64,000 bases of DNA from Neorhizobium galegae. GTDB taxonomy: Bacteria > Pseudomonadota > Alphaproteobacteria > Rhizobiales > Rhizobiaceae. Under the pieces are notes generated by a model. That model was not told the DNA's origin and did not search any database. It saw only the letters and a list, made by a program, of their open reading frames with translations. The DNA is taken from assembly GCF_017877055.1 (NCBI RefSeq), contig NZ_JAGIPG010000001.1:2046001-2110000 (forward strand). The letters are read 5' to 3'. The position numbers were made by a program, and so were the translations under genes. Below are positions 45,214-55,157 of this stretch, one piece after another (position 1 is the stretch's first letter; each line of letters starts with the position of its first letter).

Positions 45214-46011
45214 TCAGGCCCTGAGACCAAAGCCCTGCATCAGGCGGCGGGTGGCGAAGTCGGGATTGCCGGAGGTGAACACGGCGAAATCATAATTGTC
45301 GGGATGCTCGGCGCCCTCGACCAGCGGCACTTTTCGGCGCGCCTGCCGGGCTATCGCTTCGGCGGGGTCGAGCCAATCGACCGGCCAGGGGGCAAGCCGG
45401 CGGAAGACATTAGCCATGAAGGGGTAATGGGTGCAGGCGAGCACGACGATATCGGTTTTCCGGCCGTCCTTTTCGACGAAACACGGCGCGATCTCGGCCA
45501 GCACGGCCTCGTCGGAAATCGTTTCGCCGCGGATATAGGCTTCCGCCATGCGGGCCAGGTTCTGCGAACCGACCAGGCGCACATGACATTGGCTGGCGAA
45601 GGACTGGATGAGGTCGCGGGTATAGGCGCGCTTGACGGTGCCCGGCGTGGCAAGCACCGAGACGAGGCCAGAGCGGGTGCGTTCGGCGGCCGGCTTGATC
45701 GCCGGTACCGTGCCCACGAAGGTCATCTTCGGAAAGGTCTCGCGCAGGTCGGCGCCGACCAGGGTGAAGGCGGTATTGCAGGAGATGACGCAGACTTCGG
45801 GATCGTATTCGTCGAGGAGCTTTGCGAAGAGCGAGATGATCCTCTCGCGCAATGCCGCCTCCTCCCAATCGCCATAGGGAAAACCGGCATCGTCGGCGAC
45901 ATAAATGAAGCCGCGTTCCGGGATCAGCACGCGCGCCTCGCGCAGCACCGTCAGCCCGCCAATGCCCGAATCGAACATCAGCACGGGCTTCGATTCATTC
46001 GTCTGCGTCAT
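45214..46011 (-). CDS. murI: Glutamate racemase
   Basis: 265 residues, supplies D-glutamate for peptidoglycan. The two catalytic cysteines are in Ser-Cys-Asn-Thr-Ala-Phe (about residue 76) and Ala-Cys-Thr-His-Tyr-Pro (about 190); Asp-Ser-Gly-Ile-Gly-Gly-Leu-Thr-Val lies at the N-terminus. Its start overlaps the end of trmJ by 17 bases, so the two are co-transcribed. Confidence 0.95.
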   Translation of the reverse strand: MTQTNESKPVLMFDSGIGGLTVLREARVLIPERGFIYVADDAGFPYGDWEEAALRERIISLFAKLLDEYDPEVCVISCNTAFTLVGADLRETFPKMTFVGTVPAIKPAAERTRSGLVSVLATPGTVKRAYTRDLIQSFASQCHVRLVGSQNLARMAEAYIRGETISDEAVLAEIAPCFVEKDGRKTDIVVLACTHYPFMANVFRRLAPWPVDWLDPAEAIARQARRKVPLVEGAEHPDNYDFAVFTSGNPDFATRRLMQGFGLRA

Positions 46012-46846
46012 TCCCCGTAGTCTCCCCTGATACCCCTTCGGGCAGATCAGCCTTTTCAGGCTTCGGCCCGTCCTTTTTCGACCATCCGCGGGGAAAACGG
46101 TCGAGCGAGTTGATGACGCCCCGGAACACGCTGATCTCCTGCTCCGTAAAACCCCGCCGCGAGATGACGGCGCGGAGGTTGTCGATCATTCTTGGCTTTT
46201 TCGCGGGCGGATGGAAATAATTGCGGGCGTCCAACGCCTCTTCCAGGTGCTCGAACAAGCCGATCACCTGTTCCTTGGTGGAAGGACGCTGCTCGATCGG
46301 CAGAAAAACTGTTTCGGCCAGATCGTCCATGCCGGATTTCATCCATTCATAGGACATCAACAGCACAGCCTGGGCGATGTTGAGCGAGGCGAAGGCAGGG
46401 TTTACCGGAAAGGTGACGATCTCGTCGGCGAGCGCCACCTCCTCGTTGGTGAGGCCCCAGCGCTCACGGCCGAAAAGAATGCCGGTCCTTTCACCGGCCT
46501 TGAACTTGGTGCGGAGCGTCTCGGCAGCGGTCACCGGCGAACGCACCGGCTTGAAGCCGTAACGTTCGCGCGCGGTCGTCGCGTAAACGAAATTGAGGTC
46601 GGCGATCGCCTCTTCGAGCGTATCGAACACCTTCGTGCCGTCGATGACGTGGTCGGCCTTGGAGGCGGCGGAACGGGCCTTTTCGCTCGGCCAGCCGTCG
46701 CGCGGCTTGACGAGGCGCAGTTCGGCGAGGCCGAAATTGGCCATGGCGCGCGCCACCATGCCGATATTCTCGCCGAGCTGCGGCTCGACCAGAATGATTG
46801 CCGGCCCCTCGGCTATGAGTTCGCGCTCGCTGTTCGTGCCTGACAT
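45995..46846 (-). CDS. trmJ: tRNA (Cm32/Um32) methyltransferase, TrmJ type
   Basis: 283 residues, SPOUT methyltransferase acting on position 32 of some tRNAs. Motifs: [16 protein letters not shown]-x-[16 protein letters not shown] and Ser-Leu-Asn-Ile-Ala-Gln-Ala (knot). The C-terminal extension (about 165-283) is as in TrmJ. The ATG at 46846 is preferred to one 57 bases upstream, because the family begins here and AGAG precedes it. Confidence 0.9.
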   Translation of the reverse strand: MSGTNSERELIAEGPAIILVEPQLGENIGMVARAMANFGLAELRLVKPRDGWPSEKARSAASKADHVIDGTKVFDTLEEAIADLNFVYATTARERYGFKPVRSPVTAAETLRTKFKAGERTGILFGRERWGLTNEEVALADEIVTFPVNPAFASLNIAQAVLLMSYEWMKSGMDDLAETVFLPIEQRPSTKEQVIGLFEHLEEALDARNYFHPPAKKPRMIDNLRAVISRRGFTEQEISVFRGVINSLDRFPRGWSKKDGPKPEKADLPEGVSGETTGNDADE

Positions 46847-46906
46847 CTCTAATTCCGTATTCAAATCCAAGGCCGGAATAGCGGTGACCGGGGCAATCGG
46901 CAAGCC

Positions 46907-48898
46907 TTATGCCGTTGCGGGATAAAGCCTGCCCAGCATGGTGCCGATCATTTCGACGCCAACGCGGCTGCCATGCTTGAAGATCGGCAGGTGCCGGCCG
47001 GCGCTTCTGCCCGTCCTGCGCTTGACCACGAAACATTCGGAACCGCGGGCCGAAAGCGTGTCAATGGTGCCCAACGCATCCTCCAGCGCGGCCAACACCT
47101 CGCCTTCCGGCTTGTGTCCCGCCTGAACCGCGTTGCGGGCGAAGATCCGCGCCCAATAGGTAGCGCCGAGGAAGATGGCGAGCGTCTGGCGGACCTGTCC
47201 CGGCCGGGTGACCACCGACCAGCTCGTGCCGAGCGGGCGGGCTGCGAGCGTGACTTCGCGATAGGCGACATCGAGCTTGCGGGAGATAGCGATGATCTCG
47301 AAATCGCTCCTGCCCTCCTTCACCGCGGAAAGAAGCTCGCGCAGCCCGTCGAACCAGCGCCCGAGCGCGAGATCGAGGGTCGAGCGGGTCGGCGCCGGGA
47401 AGACGAGGAAGGCAACGACCGTGCCTGCAAGCGCGCCGATCAGCGTTTCCTCGATCCTAAGCTGCAGGAGGTCGAGGGTCAGCACGCCGGTCATGCCGTA
47501 GATCAGGCAAAGCACGATCGAGATGAAGAAGGTCATCCCCGCATAGGAGATCTGCAGGCAATAGAAGCCGAGGAAGATGCAGAGCACCGCGATCGGTGCG
47601 GCGAGAAGCGGATAACCGCCGATCAGTGTCGCAAGCACCAGACCGGTTGCGATGCCGAGCAGCGTACCCACCGAGCGCTGCAGGGCCCTGATCGCCGTAT
47701 CGCCGCGTGACTTGGTGTTGGTGAAGATCAGGAAGGCGGTCAAAACAGCCCAGAACCAGCGGTCGCGCGACAGCATCAGGCCGAAGACCATCGCAAGGCT
47801 AGATGCGACAGTGATCTGGACCGCGGACCGCATCACCGGGTTCTTGAGCGAGAAATCGATCCTGGCCGGCGCCGGCGCCGCGCGGGCGTCCTCGATCGAC
47901 CGGAACCGATCGCGCCGCCCCTCCTCGATCGTTTCCGTCAGCCCCACCCTTGCCTTCTGCAGCCACATCAGGGCGCGGGCGCTCTCCGTCATCCGGTCGT
48001 CGCCAGTAACCGCGGGGCTGGCCGCGATCTTCTCGGCCATATCCTGATCCTCTTCGATCAGCGCGTGGACGAGCATGAAGGGGGGCAGCGCTTCGAACGA
48101 CAGAACGATCGCGCTTTCCGCAGCGAGATGGACGTCGAAAATCTTCATGGTGAGGGCGGTGACCGCCTCATCCTCCGGATCGATCGTGCCGTCACCGGTA
48201 CGCGGCAGGAACCCTTCCGCCATCAGCACCACGTCTTTCAGCCGCTCCTCGAGCTGCCGCAGGTCGCGCCGGTCATTGTCGGTCATGGTCCCGCCGCTCG
48301 ACAGAACCGCGAGCTTCATCAGGATATCGCCCACCCTGCCCCGGATCGCCACCAGCGACTGCAGAAGATCGCGCCGCCAATCGTCCGGCAGGAGATAGGT
48401 GCGAACCAGATGGCCTGTGACAACCGCGATCACCGGACCGATGGCTCCCAAAGGAAGGTCGGAAAGGTTCGGCTTCAGATAGGCGCCCATGAAATAGGAC
48501 GTGAACGCGAACATGCCGACCGCAAACCCACGCGGCCCGTAGACGCGCCCGACGGTTGCGCCGGTGATGACGACCAGGAACATCGGATCTGAAATGTAGC
48601 GGTAGTCTTCGAGCACCGCAGCCAACCCGACGCAGGCGAGGCTGACCACGCCGCCGATCAGCCGCGTCTTCAACTGGTCGGACGGCAGCCGGTCGCGCAC
48701 CGCGACGCCGCCTTCGATCGAGAGGATGATCGCAAGCCCGTAGGCGATCGTCGGTAGCGCGAGCCCCGCGATGTGGACGAGCGCAAGACATGCCACCGAG
48801 GCGATGACGGTCAGCGTCACGCGTCCGCCCATGCGCAGGCGCGACAGCGCCGGGTCGTTGGCGAGCAGCCAGTCTCGGATCTTAGCGGCAAAGGTCAT
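46907..48898 (-). CDS. FUSC-family inner-membrane protein (aromatic acid exporter-like)
   Basis: 663 residues. Two sets of hydrophobic helices (about 22-175 and 355-505) separated by a soluble helical domain, the layout of YccS/YhcP/AaeB FUSC proteins. Gly-Arg-Val-Tyr-Gly-Pro-Arg-Gly-Phe-Ala and Ser-Arg-Asp-Arg-Trp-Phe-Trp-Ala are family-type. It probably takes part in efflux of an aromatic or fusaric-acid-like compound; no partner membrane-fusion gene is adjacent. Confidence 0.8.
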   Translation of the reverse strand: MTFAAKIRDWLLANDPALSRLRMGGRVTLTVIASVACLALVHIAGLALPTIAYGLAIILSIEGGVAVRDRLPSDQLKTRLIGGVVSLACVGLAAVLEDYRYISDPMFLVVITGATVGRVYGPRGFAVGMFAFTSYFMGAYLKPNLSDLPLGAIGPVIAVVTGHLVRTYLLPDDWRRDLLQSLVAIRGRVGDILMKLAVLSSGGTMTDNDRRDLRQLEERLKDVVLMAEGFLPRTGDGTIDPEDEAVTALTMKIFDVHLAAESAIVLSFEALPPFMLVHALIEEDQDMAEKIAASPAVTGDDRMTESARALMWLQKARVGLTETIEEGRRDRFRSIEDARAAPAPARIDFSLKNPVMRSAVQITVASSLAMVFGLMLSRDRWFWAVLTAFLIFTNTKSRGDTAIRALQRSVGTLLGIATGLVLATLIGGYPLLAAPIAVLCIFLGFYCLQISYAGMTFFISIVLCLIYGMTGVLTLDLLQLRIEETLIGALAGTVVAFLVFPAPTRSTLDLALGRWFDGLRELLSAVKEGRSDFEIIAISRKLDVAYREVTLAARPLGTSWSVVTRPGQVRQTLAIFLGATYWARIFARNAVQAGHKPEGEVLAALEDALGTIDTLSARGSECFVVKRRTGRSAGRHLPIFKHGSRVGVEMIGTMLGRLYPATA

Positions 48899-49030
48899 CG
48901 ATCACCCCGGGCGGATGACGACACCCGCTTCTGGCCGCCGAATATATCGCCTGGACAGAGTTTGGCGATACCGTGCATAGGCCCGGGGGCTACGATCGAG
49001 AGAGCGGCGGGCCGCCCGATCACCGGCGGC

Positions 49031-49561
49031 TTACTCGCCCTTGGCGATCGACTGCATCTCTTCGATCACCGAATCCCGCTCGCCATCTGCAACGCGGTGG
49101 ATGTCGTCGATGACCGGCTTGCCGGCTTCCTGGATGATGTCGAAATGCAGTTCGTTGACACTGTCCTTCACCGCCGCCTCATCGACGCAGGTCCACATCT
49201 TGAAGGTCACGGTAACATCGGTCATGCCGTTGGCGCCCTGTGCCGAGGTCGTCTTGATGTCCTTCAGCGGACAGCCGTCCTGCGACGAGGTGATCACGTC
49301 GTAGCCGAAGGGATCGCCGGGTTGGTTGTTCTCCGTGTCGTATGCCGGGTGCTTGGCGGCTTCCGCATAGGCGCCCTGGAATTTCTTGCTGAACAGGCGC
49401 GACAACGGATCGGTATCGAAGATGTATTTCCATTCGCTGTCGACGGTATTCCAGTTGTCCTCGGTGATCTTCATCACCTCCTTCACGGGATCGGTCACAT
49501 CAGCCGCCGCAACGAAGGTCGAGATCAATGAAAAGGCAAGGGCAAGCGGCAAGGTCCGCAT
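49031..49561 (-). CDS. Secreted hypothetical protein
   Basis: 176 residues with a signal peptide (cleaved after Val-Ala-Ala-Ala at about 20). The mature part resembles small periplasmic DUF3828-like proteins: two cysteines in Gly-Cys-Pro-Leu and Trp-Thr-Cys-Val-Asp, a Thr-Val-Thr-Phe-Lys strand and an Asp-Ile-His-Arg-Val near the C-terminus. Function unknown; the family assignment is tentative. Confidence 0.6.
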   Translation of the reverse strand: MRTLPLALAFSLISTFVAAADVTDPVKEVMKITEDNWNTVDSEWKYIFDTDPLSRLFSKKFQGAYAEAAKHPAYDTENNQPGDPFGYDVITSSQDGCPLKDIKTTSAQGANGMTDVTVTFKMWTCVDEAAVKDSVNELHFDIIQEAGKPVIDDIHRVADGERDSVIEEMQSIAKGE

Positions 49562-49750
49562 GAGATCAAATCCGGCAGTTGGAGAGCGATTTGGCCGGAC
49601 ATTAATCAGGCATTATGGTTTGGCAAGGGCAATCGTCCGCCGGTCCGGACGCACCGCGATTTCTCGCATGAAAAGCCGCATATGATGGCCTCAATACCTT
49701 TGCGTTCCGGCCCGGCGATGTTATAGCGCACCCACTGGTGTCCACCCGTC

Positions 49751-49766
49751 GGGACCTTGAGGTCCC
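49751..49766 (+). promoter_or_regulatory. Hairpin in the icd leader
   Basis: GGGACC and GGTCCC form a 6-bp perfect stem around TTGA, ending 13 bases before the ribosome-binding site. It could stabilise or control the mRNA; no known riboswitch is recognised. Confidence 0.35.
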
Positions 49767-49788
49767 TTCTACGTCCAAGAGGAATTCC

Positions 49789-51003
49789 ATGCAAAAGATC
49801 AAGGTAGCCAACCCGGTCGTCGATCTCGACGGCGACGAGATGACCCGCATCATCTGGCAGCTCATCAAGGACAAGCTGGTCCTTCCCTATCTCGATCTCG
49901 ACATCGAATATTACGACCTCTCGGTCGAGAACCGCGACGCCACCAACGACCAGGTGACCATCGACGCCGCCAACGCCATCAAGAAGCACGGCGTCGGCAT
50001 CAAATGCGCGACGATCACGCCGGACGAAGCCCGCGTCAAGGAATTCAACCTCAAGGAAATGTGGAAGAGCCCGAACGGCACGATCCGCAACATTCTGGGC
50101 GGCGTCATCTTCCGCGAGCCGATCATCTGCAAGAACGTGCCGCGCCTGGTTCCAGGCTGGACCAAGCCGATCGTCGTCGGCCGCCACGCCTTCGGCGACC
50201 AGTACAAGGCGACCGACTTCAGGTTCCCGGGCAAGGGCACGCTGTCGATCAAGTTCGTCGGCGAAGACGGCCAGGTGATCGAGAAGGAAGTGTTCAAGGC
50301 TCCGGACGCAGGCGTGGCGATGGCCATGTACAACCTCGACGAGTCGATCCGCGATTTCGCCCGCGCTTCGCTGAACTACGGCCTGATGCGCAAGTGGCCG
50401 GTCTACCTGTCGACCAAGAACACCATCCTCAAGGCCTATGACGGCCGCTTCAAGGATATTTTCGAAGAAGTCTTCAATGCCGAATTCAAGGCGCAGTTCG
50501 ACGAACTGAAGATCACCTACGAACACCGCCTGATCGACGACATGGTCGCCGCTGCGCTGAAGTGGTCCGGCGGTTACGTCTGGGCCTGCAAGAACTATGA
50601 CGGCGACGTCCAGTCCGACATCGTCGCCCAGGGCTTCGGCTCGCTCGGCCTGATGACCTCGGTTCTGCTTTCGCCGGACGGCCGCACGGTCGAAGCCGAA
50701 GCCGCCCACGGCACCGTCACCCGCCATTACCGCCAGCACCAGAAGGGTCAGGAAACTTCGACGAACTCGATCGCCTCGATCTTCGCCTGGACCCGTGGCC
50801 TGGCACATCGCGCCAAGCTCGACGACAATGCCGAACTTGCCAAGTTCGCCTCGACGCTCGAAAAGGTCTGCGTCGATACCGTCGAAGCAGGCTACATGAC
50901 CAAGGATCTGGCGCTGCTCATCGGTCCGGATCAGCCGTGGCTCTCGACCACCGCCTTCCTCGACAAGGTGGATGAGAATCTCAAGGCGGCCATGGCTGCC
51001 TAA
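49789..51003 (+). CDS. icd: NADP-dependent isocitrate dehydrogenase
   Basis: 404 residues, TCA-cycle oxidative decarboxylation of isocitrate to 2-oxoglutarate. It is the eukaryote-like homodimeric subfamily II form: [27 protein letters not shown] and Ala-Ala-His-Gly-Thr-Val-Thr-Arg-His. The start at 49789 has AAGAGGAA upstream, which I prefer to an in-frame ATG/GTG at 49738. A short symmetric hairpin (GGGACC-TTGA-GGTCCC) lies in the leader. Confidence 0.96.
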   Translation: MQKIKVANPVVDLDGDEMTRIIWQLIKDKLVLPYLDLDIEYYDLSVENRDATNDQVTIDAANAIKKHGVGIKCATITPDEARVKEFNLKEMWKSPNGTIRNILGGVIFREPIICKNVPRLVPGWTKPIVVGRHAFGDQYKATDFRFPGKGTLSIKFVGEDGQVIEKEVFKAPDAGVAMAMYNLDESIRDFARASLNYGLMRKWPVYLSTKNTILKAYDGRFKDIFEEVFNAEFKAQFDELKITYEHRLIDDMVAAALKWSGGYVWACKNYDGDVQSDIVAQGFGSLGLMTSVLLSPDGRTVEAEAAHGTVTRHYRQHQKGQETSTNSIASIFAWTRGLAHRAKLDDNAELAKFASTLEKVCVDTVEAGYMTKDLALLIGPDQPWLSTTAFLDKVDENLKAAMAA

Positions 51004-51028
51004 GTCCGAAAAATCGGCTAATCATTCG

Positions 51029-51060
51029 ACGGCGGGGAGCAATCTCCGCCGTTTTCTTTT
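51029..51060 (+). terminator. Terminator of icd
   Basis: ACGGCGG pairs with CCGCCGT around GGAGCAATCT, followed by TTTCTTTT; it begins 26 bases after the icd stop. Confidence 0.75.
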
Positions 51061-51075
51061 GTGAGGGAGTTTCGC

Positions 51076-51522
51076 ATGACCATCACCGTCCGCCCGCTCG
51101 AGCCGTCCGACCGTGCCGCCTGGGAGCCGCTCTGGGAAGCCTATCTGCGCTTCTACGAGACCGTATTGCCGAAGGAGATGTACGATCTCACCTGGAGCCG
51201 GTTTCACGATCCGGCCGAGCCGATGCATGCCCTCGGCGCGTTCGACGAAACTGGCAAGATGATCGCCATCGCGCATATCATCTTCCACCGATCCTGCTGG
51301 CTGCCCGAATGGACCTGCTATCTGCAGGACCTCTATGTCAAGAACACCCTGCGCGGCCGGGGAACCGGCGCAGCCCTGATCGAAGCGGTGGCAGACCTCG
51401 CACGGGCAAACGGCGCCGGCCGGCTCTATTGGCTGACGCAGGAAAGCAATGCTGCCGCACGGCGACTCTACGACCGAATCGCCCAAAATTCCGGCTTCAT
51501 CCAATACCGGAAGGCGCTCTAA
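51076..51522 (+). CDS. GNAT family N-acetyltransferase
   Basis: 148 residues from the ATG at 51076 (GAGGGAG 8 bases upstream). Acetyl-CoA motif Leu-Tyr-Val-Lys-Asn-Thr-Leu-Arg-Gly-Arg-Gly-Thr-Gly-Ala-Ala-Leu, then Asn-Ala-Ala-Ala-Arg-Arg-Leu-Tyr-Asp. The acceptor is unknown. Could share a transcript with the following GST gene. Confidence 0.87.
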   Translation: MTITVRPLEPSDRAAWEPLWEAYLRFYETVLPKEMYDLTWSRFHDPAEPMHALGAFDETGKMIAIAHIIFHRSCWLPEWTCYLQDLYVKNTLRGRGTGAALIEAVADLARANGAGRLYWLTQESNAAARRLYDRIAQNSGFIQYRKAL

Positions 51523-51590
51523 TTCGTCTTGGTGCCTTGATTGACAGGCAAGTTGCCCCACAACTTAGGCATCACTGCCGGGAGGATCAC

Positions 51591-52220
51591 ATGTCAGACG
51601 AAATTGTGCTTTACACGAATCCGATGTCACGCGGCCGGATTGCCCGCTGGATGCTGGAGGAGGTCGGCGCCCCCTATCGCACTGAAATCCTGCATTTCGG
51701 CACGACGATGAAGGGCGACACCTACAGAAGCGTCAACCCGATGGGCAAGGTGCCGAGCATCGCGCACGGCAAGACCATTGTAACCGAATGCGCGGCGATC
51801 TGCGCCTATCTGGCGGATGCCTTTCCGCAGGCGGGGCTTGCCCCTGCCCCCGCCAAGCGAGCCGACTATTACCGCTGGATGTTCTTCGCGGCCGGTCCGC
51901 TGGAAGCGGCCGTCAGCAACCGCGTACTCGGCTTCGAGGTGCCGAAGGAACGCGAGCGGATGGTGGGTTACGGCACTTATCAGGACGTCATGGATACGCT
52001 GGAATCTGCCGTCCGGGCGAACGCCTATATCGCCGGCGACACGTTCAGCGCCGCGGATGTCTATGTCGGCTCGCAGCTCGGTTACGGCCTGCAGTTCGGC
52101 ACGATCGAAAAACGCGCCGCATTCGAACAGTATTTCGGACGGCTTGCGCGACGCGAGGCCTATCAGCGGGCCAACGACAAGGACAATGCCGCGGCTGCCG
52201 AGCTGCAGAAGACAGGATAG
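51591..52220 (+). CDS. Glutathione S-transferase family protein
   Basis: 209 residues. N-terminal thioredoxin-like domain (Asn-Pro-Met-Ser-Arg-Gly-Arg, with the cis-Pro in Gly-Lys-Val-Pro-Ser and Glu-Cys-Ala-Ala-Ile-Cys) and C-terminal helical domain (Ala-Gly-Asp-Thr-Phe-Ser-Ala-Ala-Asp-Val-Tyr). Start at 51591, preceded by GGGAGG. Bacterial class unclear; probably detoxification. Confidence 0.9.
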   Translation: MSDEIVLYTNPMSRGRIARWMLEEVGAPYRTEILHFGTTMKGDTYRSVNPMGKVPSIAHGKTIVTECAAICAYLADAFPQAGLAPAPAKRADYYRWMFFAAGPLEAAVSNRVLGFEVPKERERMVGYGTYQDVMDTLESAVRANAYIAGDTFSAADVYVGSQLGYGLQFGTIEKRAAFEQYFGRLARREAYQRANDKDNAAAAELQKTG

Positions 52221-52229
52221 CTTTAAGGA

Positions 52230-53120
52230 TCAGCGGTCGACACCGGCCGACGATCGTTTTGGCGACGGGATCGGTATCGGCTTCGCGTTGCCGGTGTCGA
52301 AACGCAGCATCCATTCATTGCTCATGGAGCTGGCAAGGATCACCGGCGCGACAGAAGGCTTTACAGGTTGAGTGCCGGCCGGCTGGATGCTGGCAGAACG
52401 GATCGCCAGGGGATCCGGCCGCCCGATCGGAACCGGGACATTCGTCGCCACCATCGAATCCGTGCCCGTCGCCGGGATCGACGCAACGTCGATTTCCTTC
52501 GCCTGGATCAGGCTGAACGGGTCGGGATTGCTCTGCACCAGCGCGAGTACGTATTCATCTACGGGCTTCGGCGGAGGCGTCTGCAGATCTCCGTCCCTGT
52601 CGCGCTTCTCGTAGAACGCATTGCCACCGGCAACCGTGACATAATGCATGTTCTGGTAGGGGAAACGTAAGCCGGCGGTATGGAAGAACATCGCGTCCTT
52701 CACTTCCGGGTTCCGCTCGCCGCGAATGATCGCATCGACGGCGGCATCGAGTTCCGGAACCGTCGCCTCATTCATCGCCCGGGTCATCACGCCCGGGGCG
52801 AATTGCCTTTCCTGGGCAACGATGCCGCAAATGGTGGGCGGATAGGCGTCGGAGGTCAGCCTGTTCATGATCACGGTGCCGACAGCCATCAGCCCTTCAC
52901 GGCTCGACCGCTGCGACTCGAAATACATTGCCCGCTTCATGCAATCGCGATCAGCCGGCGTGTAGTGGTAGACCTGTTTCTTCGAGACAGGTGCCGGCTT
53001 CACAGTTCTGGTGACGGGAGAAATGGACGCCGTCGTCTGAGCCGACGTGCATGCCGACAGGAACATCATTCCAACCAGACCGATTGCCGGTCGGAGAAGG
53101 GCCTTATCGTTCGCCGTCAT
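52230..53120 (-). CDS. SleB-like cell wall hydrolase
   Basis: 296 residues. Signal with a lipobox-like Leu-Ser-Ala-Cys (about 23). The Hydrolase_2 domain (about 60-180) has the family core: Ala-Met-Tyr-Phe-Glu-Ser (catalytic Glu), Ala-Val-Gly-Thr-Val-Ile-Met-Asn-Arg, Ile-Val-Ala-Gln-Glu-Arg-Gln-Phe and Asp-Ala-Met-Phe-Phe-His. It would cut peptidoglycan at the envelope. The C-terminus (about 200-296) is low complexity. Convergent with the GST gene. Confidence 0.88.
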   Translation of the reverse strand: MTANDKALLRPAIGLVGMMFLSACTSAQTTASISPVTRTVKPAPVSKKQVYHYTPADRDCMKRAMYFESQRSSREGLMAVGTVIMNRLTSDAYPPTICGIVAQERQFAPGVMTRAMNEATVPELDAAVDAIIRGERNPEVKDAMFFHTAGLRFPYQNMHYVTVAGGNAFYEKRDRDGDLQTPPPKPVDEYVLALVQSNPDPFSLIQAKEIDVASIPATGTDSMVATNVPVPIGRPDPLAIRSASIQPAGTQPVKPSVAPVILASSMSNEWMLRFDTGNAKPIPIPSPKRSSAGVDR

Positions 53121-53451
53121 GAATATCCCCCCTTGCGGTATAATTCCAGAAATCGCTACGGCGCGAAAAGGGATACCTTAAAAACTGATTCAGATCAAAC
53201 GGCATATGAGACAATCAAAACTGTGCAGAAAATCGTTCCGGCTGCAGGTGGACCTGACGGTAAGCGCCTTCGAACCGAGGTCTTTCCGCGCGTGCCGGAA
53301 CGACGTCTTACGATGGTCTTCCTAACGGAAAGTTGACTTCCCGCCCTGCCGTTCACGGATATCCGGCGGACAACTGTCGAAGAATCCACAACGTCCGGAG
53401 CCGGAAGCGGTAGAGGCAGACGCCGCTCCGCTTCTGCCCCTGCCTTGATCC
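53121..53451. other. Gene-free region between the hydrolase and the ABC-F gene
   Basis: About 330 bases. Short frames exist but have no start site or recognisable product. It should hold the leftward promoter of the hydrolase. I found no terminator hairpin with a T tract for the ABC-F gene in it. Confidence 0.45.
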
Positions 53452-55074
53452 TCAGCTCCGCAGCCCCGGCGCCTCGTAACCGGTCCGTTCCACATATTCC
53501 GTATAACCGCCGTCATAACGGTGGATGCCATCAGGCGTCAGTTCGAGCACGCGATTCGACAGTTCGGCGAGGAAATGCCGGTCGTGGCTGACGAACAGCA
53601 TGGTGCCTTCATATTCCGACAGCGCCTTGATCAGCATTTCCTTGGTATCGAGGTCCAGGTGGTTGGTCGGCTCGTCGAGGACGAGGAAATTTGGCGGGTC
53701 GAACAGCATGGCGGCCATCACCAGACGCGCCTTCTCGCCGCCGGACAGCACCCGGCATTTCTTCTCGACGTCGTCACCCGAAAAGCCGAAGCAGCCGGAA
53801 AGCGCCCGGAGTGCCCCCTGCCCGGCGCGCGGGAACTGTTCCTCCAGCCATTCGAAGACGCTCAGGTCGCCATCGAGCAGATCCATGGCGTGCTGGGCGA
53901 AATAGCCCATCTTGACGCTGGCGCCGATCGCAACGCTGCCTTCGTCCGGCTCGGTCGAGCCCGTCACCAGTTTCAGCAGCGTCGATTTTCCGGCGCCGTT
54001 GACGCCCATGATGCACCAGCGCTCGCGCCGCTTCACCATGAAGTCTAGACCTTCATAGATCGAGCGGCTGCCATATCGCTTGGCGACATTCCTGATGTTG
54101 ACCACGTCCTCGCCGGAACGAGGCGCCGGCTGGAATTCGAAGGCGACCGCCTGGCGGCGCTTCGGCGGCTCGACGCGCTCGATCTTGTCGAGCTTCTTCA
54201 CCCGGCTCTGCACCTGCGCGGCGTGGCTGGCGCGCGCCTTGAAGCGCTCGATGAACTTGATTTCCTTGGCAAGCATCGCCTGCTGGCGCTCGAACTGGGC
54301 CTGCTGCTGCTTTTCGTTCTGAGCCCGCTGCTGCTCGTAGAAACCGTAGTCGCCGGAATAGGTGGTGAGCGACCCGCCGTCGATCTCGATGATCTTGGTA
54401 ACGATGCGGTTCATGAACTCGCGGTCGTGCGAGGTCATCAGCAGGGCGCCATCATAACCCTTGAGGAACTGTTCCAGCCAGATCAGGCTTTCGAGATCAA
54501 GATGGTTGCTCGGTTCGTCGAGCAGCATGACGTCCGGACGCATCAGCAGGATGCGGGCGAGCGCCACACGCATCTTCCAGCCGCCGGACAGTTTTCCGAC
54601 ATCGCCGTCCATCATCTCCTGGGTGAAGCTCAAGCCGGCAAGAACTTCGCGGGCGCGGCCTTCGAGGCCGTAGCCATCAAGCTCTTCGTAACGCGCCTGC
54701 ACCTCGCCGTAACGCTCGATGATCTGATCCATCTCGTCGAGCCGGTCGGGATCGACCATCGCCGCTTCCAGCTCGCGCAATTCGGCGGCGACGACGCTGA
54801 CCGGGCCTGCACCGTCCATCACTTCGGTGACGGCGCTGCGGCCGGCCATTTCGCCGACATCCTGGTTGAAATAACCGATCGTGACGTTCTTTTCGACGGA
54901 GACCTGCCCTTCGTCCGGCATTTCAGAGCCGGTGATCATCCGGAAGAGCGTCGTCTTGCCGGCGCCGTTCGGGCCGACGAGGCCGATCTTCTCGCCGCGG
55001 TTCAGCGCCGCGGCCGCCTCGATGAAGAGGATGCGGTGGCTGTTCGACTTGCTGATGTTTTCAATACGGATCAT
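53452..55074 (-). CDS. ABC-F family ATPase (translation factor)
   Basis: 540 residues, soluble, two ATP-binding domains and no membrane segment. Walker A Gly-Pro-Asn-Gly-Ala-Gly-Lys-Thr and Gly-Val-Asn-Gly-Ala-Gly-Lys-Ser, signatures Leu-Ser-Gly-Gly-Trp-Lys and Leu-Ser-Gly-Gly-Glu-Lys, Walker B Asp-Glu-Pro-Ser/Thr-Asn-His-Leu-Asp in both, joined by a Lys/Arg/Gln-rich interdomain linker (about 240-310), the ABC-F mark. The layout is like YbiT/Uup. Acts at the ribosome; the target is not predictable. Confidence 0.9.
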   Translation of the reverse strand: MIRIENISKSNSHRILFIEAAAALNRGEKIGLVGPNGAGKTTLFRMITGSEMPDEGQVSVEKNVTIGYFNQDVGEMAGRSAVTEVMDGAGPVSVVAAELRELEAAMVDPDRLDEMDQIIERYGEVQARYEELDGYGLEGRAREVLAGLSFTQEMMDGDVGKLSGGWKMRVALARILLMRPDVMLLDEPSNHLDLESLIWLEQFLKGYDGALLMTSHDREFMNRIVTKIIEIDGGSLTTYSGDYGFYEQQRAQNEKQQQAQFERQQAMLAKEIKFIERFKARASHAAQVQSRVKKLDKIERVEPPKRRQAVAFEFQPAPRSGEDVVNIRNVAKRYGSRSIYEGLDFMVKRRERWCIMGVNGAGKSTLLKLVTGSTEPDEGSVAIGASVKMGYFAQHAMDLLDGDLSVFEWLEEQFPRAGQGALRALSGCFGFSGDDVEKKCRVLSGGEKARLVMAAMLFDPPNFLVLDEPTNHLDLDTKEMLIKALSEYEGTMLFVSHDRHFLAELSNRVLELTPDGIHRYDGGYTEYVERTGYEAPGLRS

Positions 55075-55107
55075 GGGCGGGCGGGCTCGAAAGGTTTCAT
55101 CACAACA

Positions 55108-55137
55108 AAAAGCCGGGTCGTCGCCGACCCGGCTTTT
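55108..55137 (-). terminator. Terminator of tig
   Basis: A 13-bp stem AAAAGCCGGGTCG / CGACCCGGCTTTT around TCGC, 21 bases beyond the tig stop on the minus strand, with a T tract on that strand. Confidence 0.85.
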
Positions 55138-55157
55138 CTACACAATCAATGCGAAGC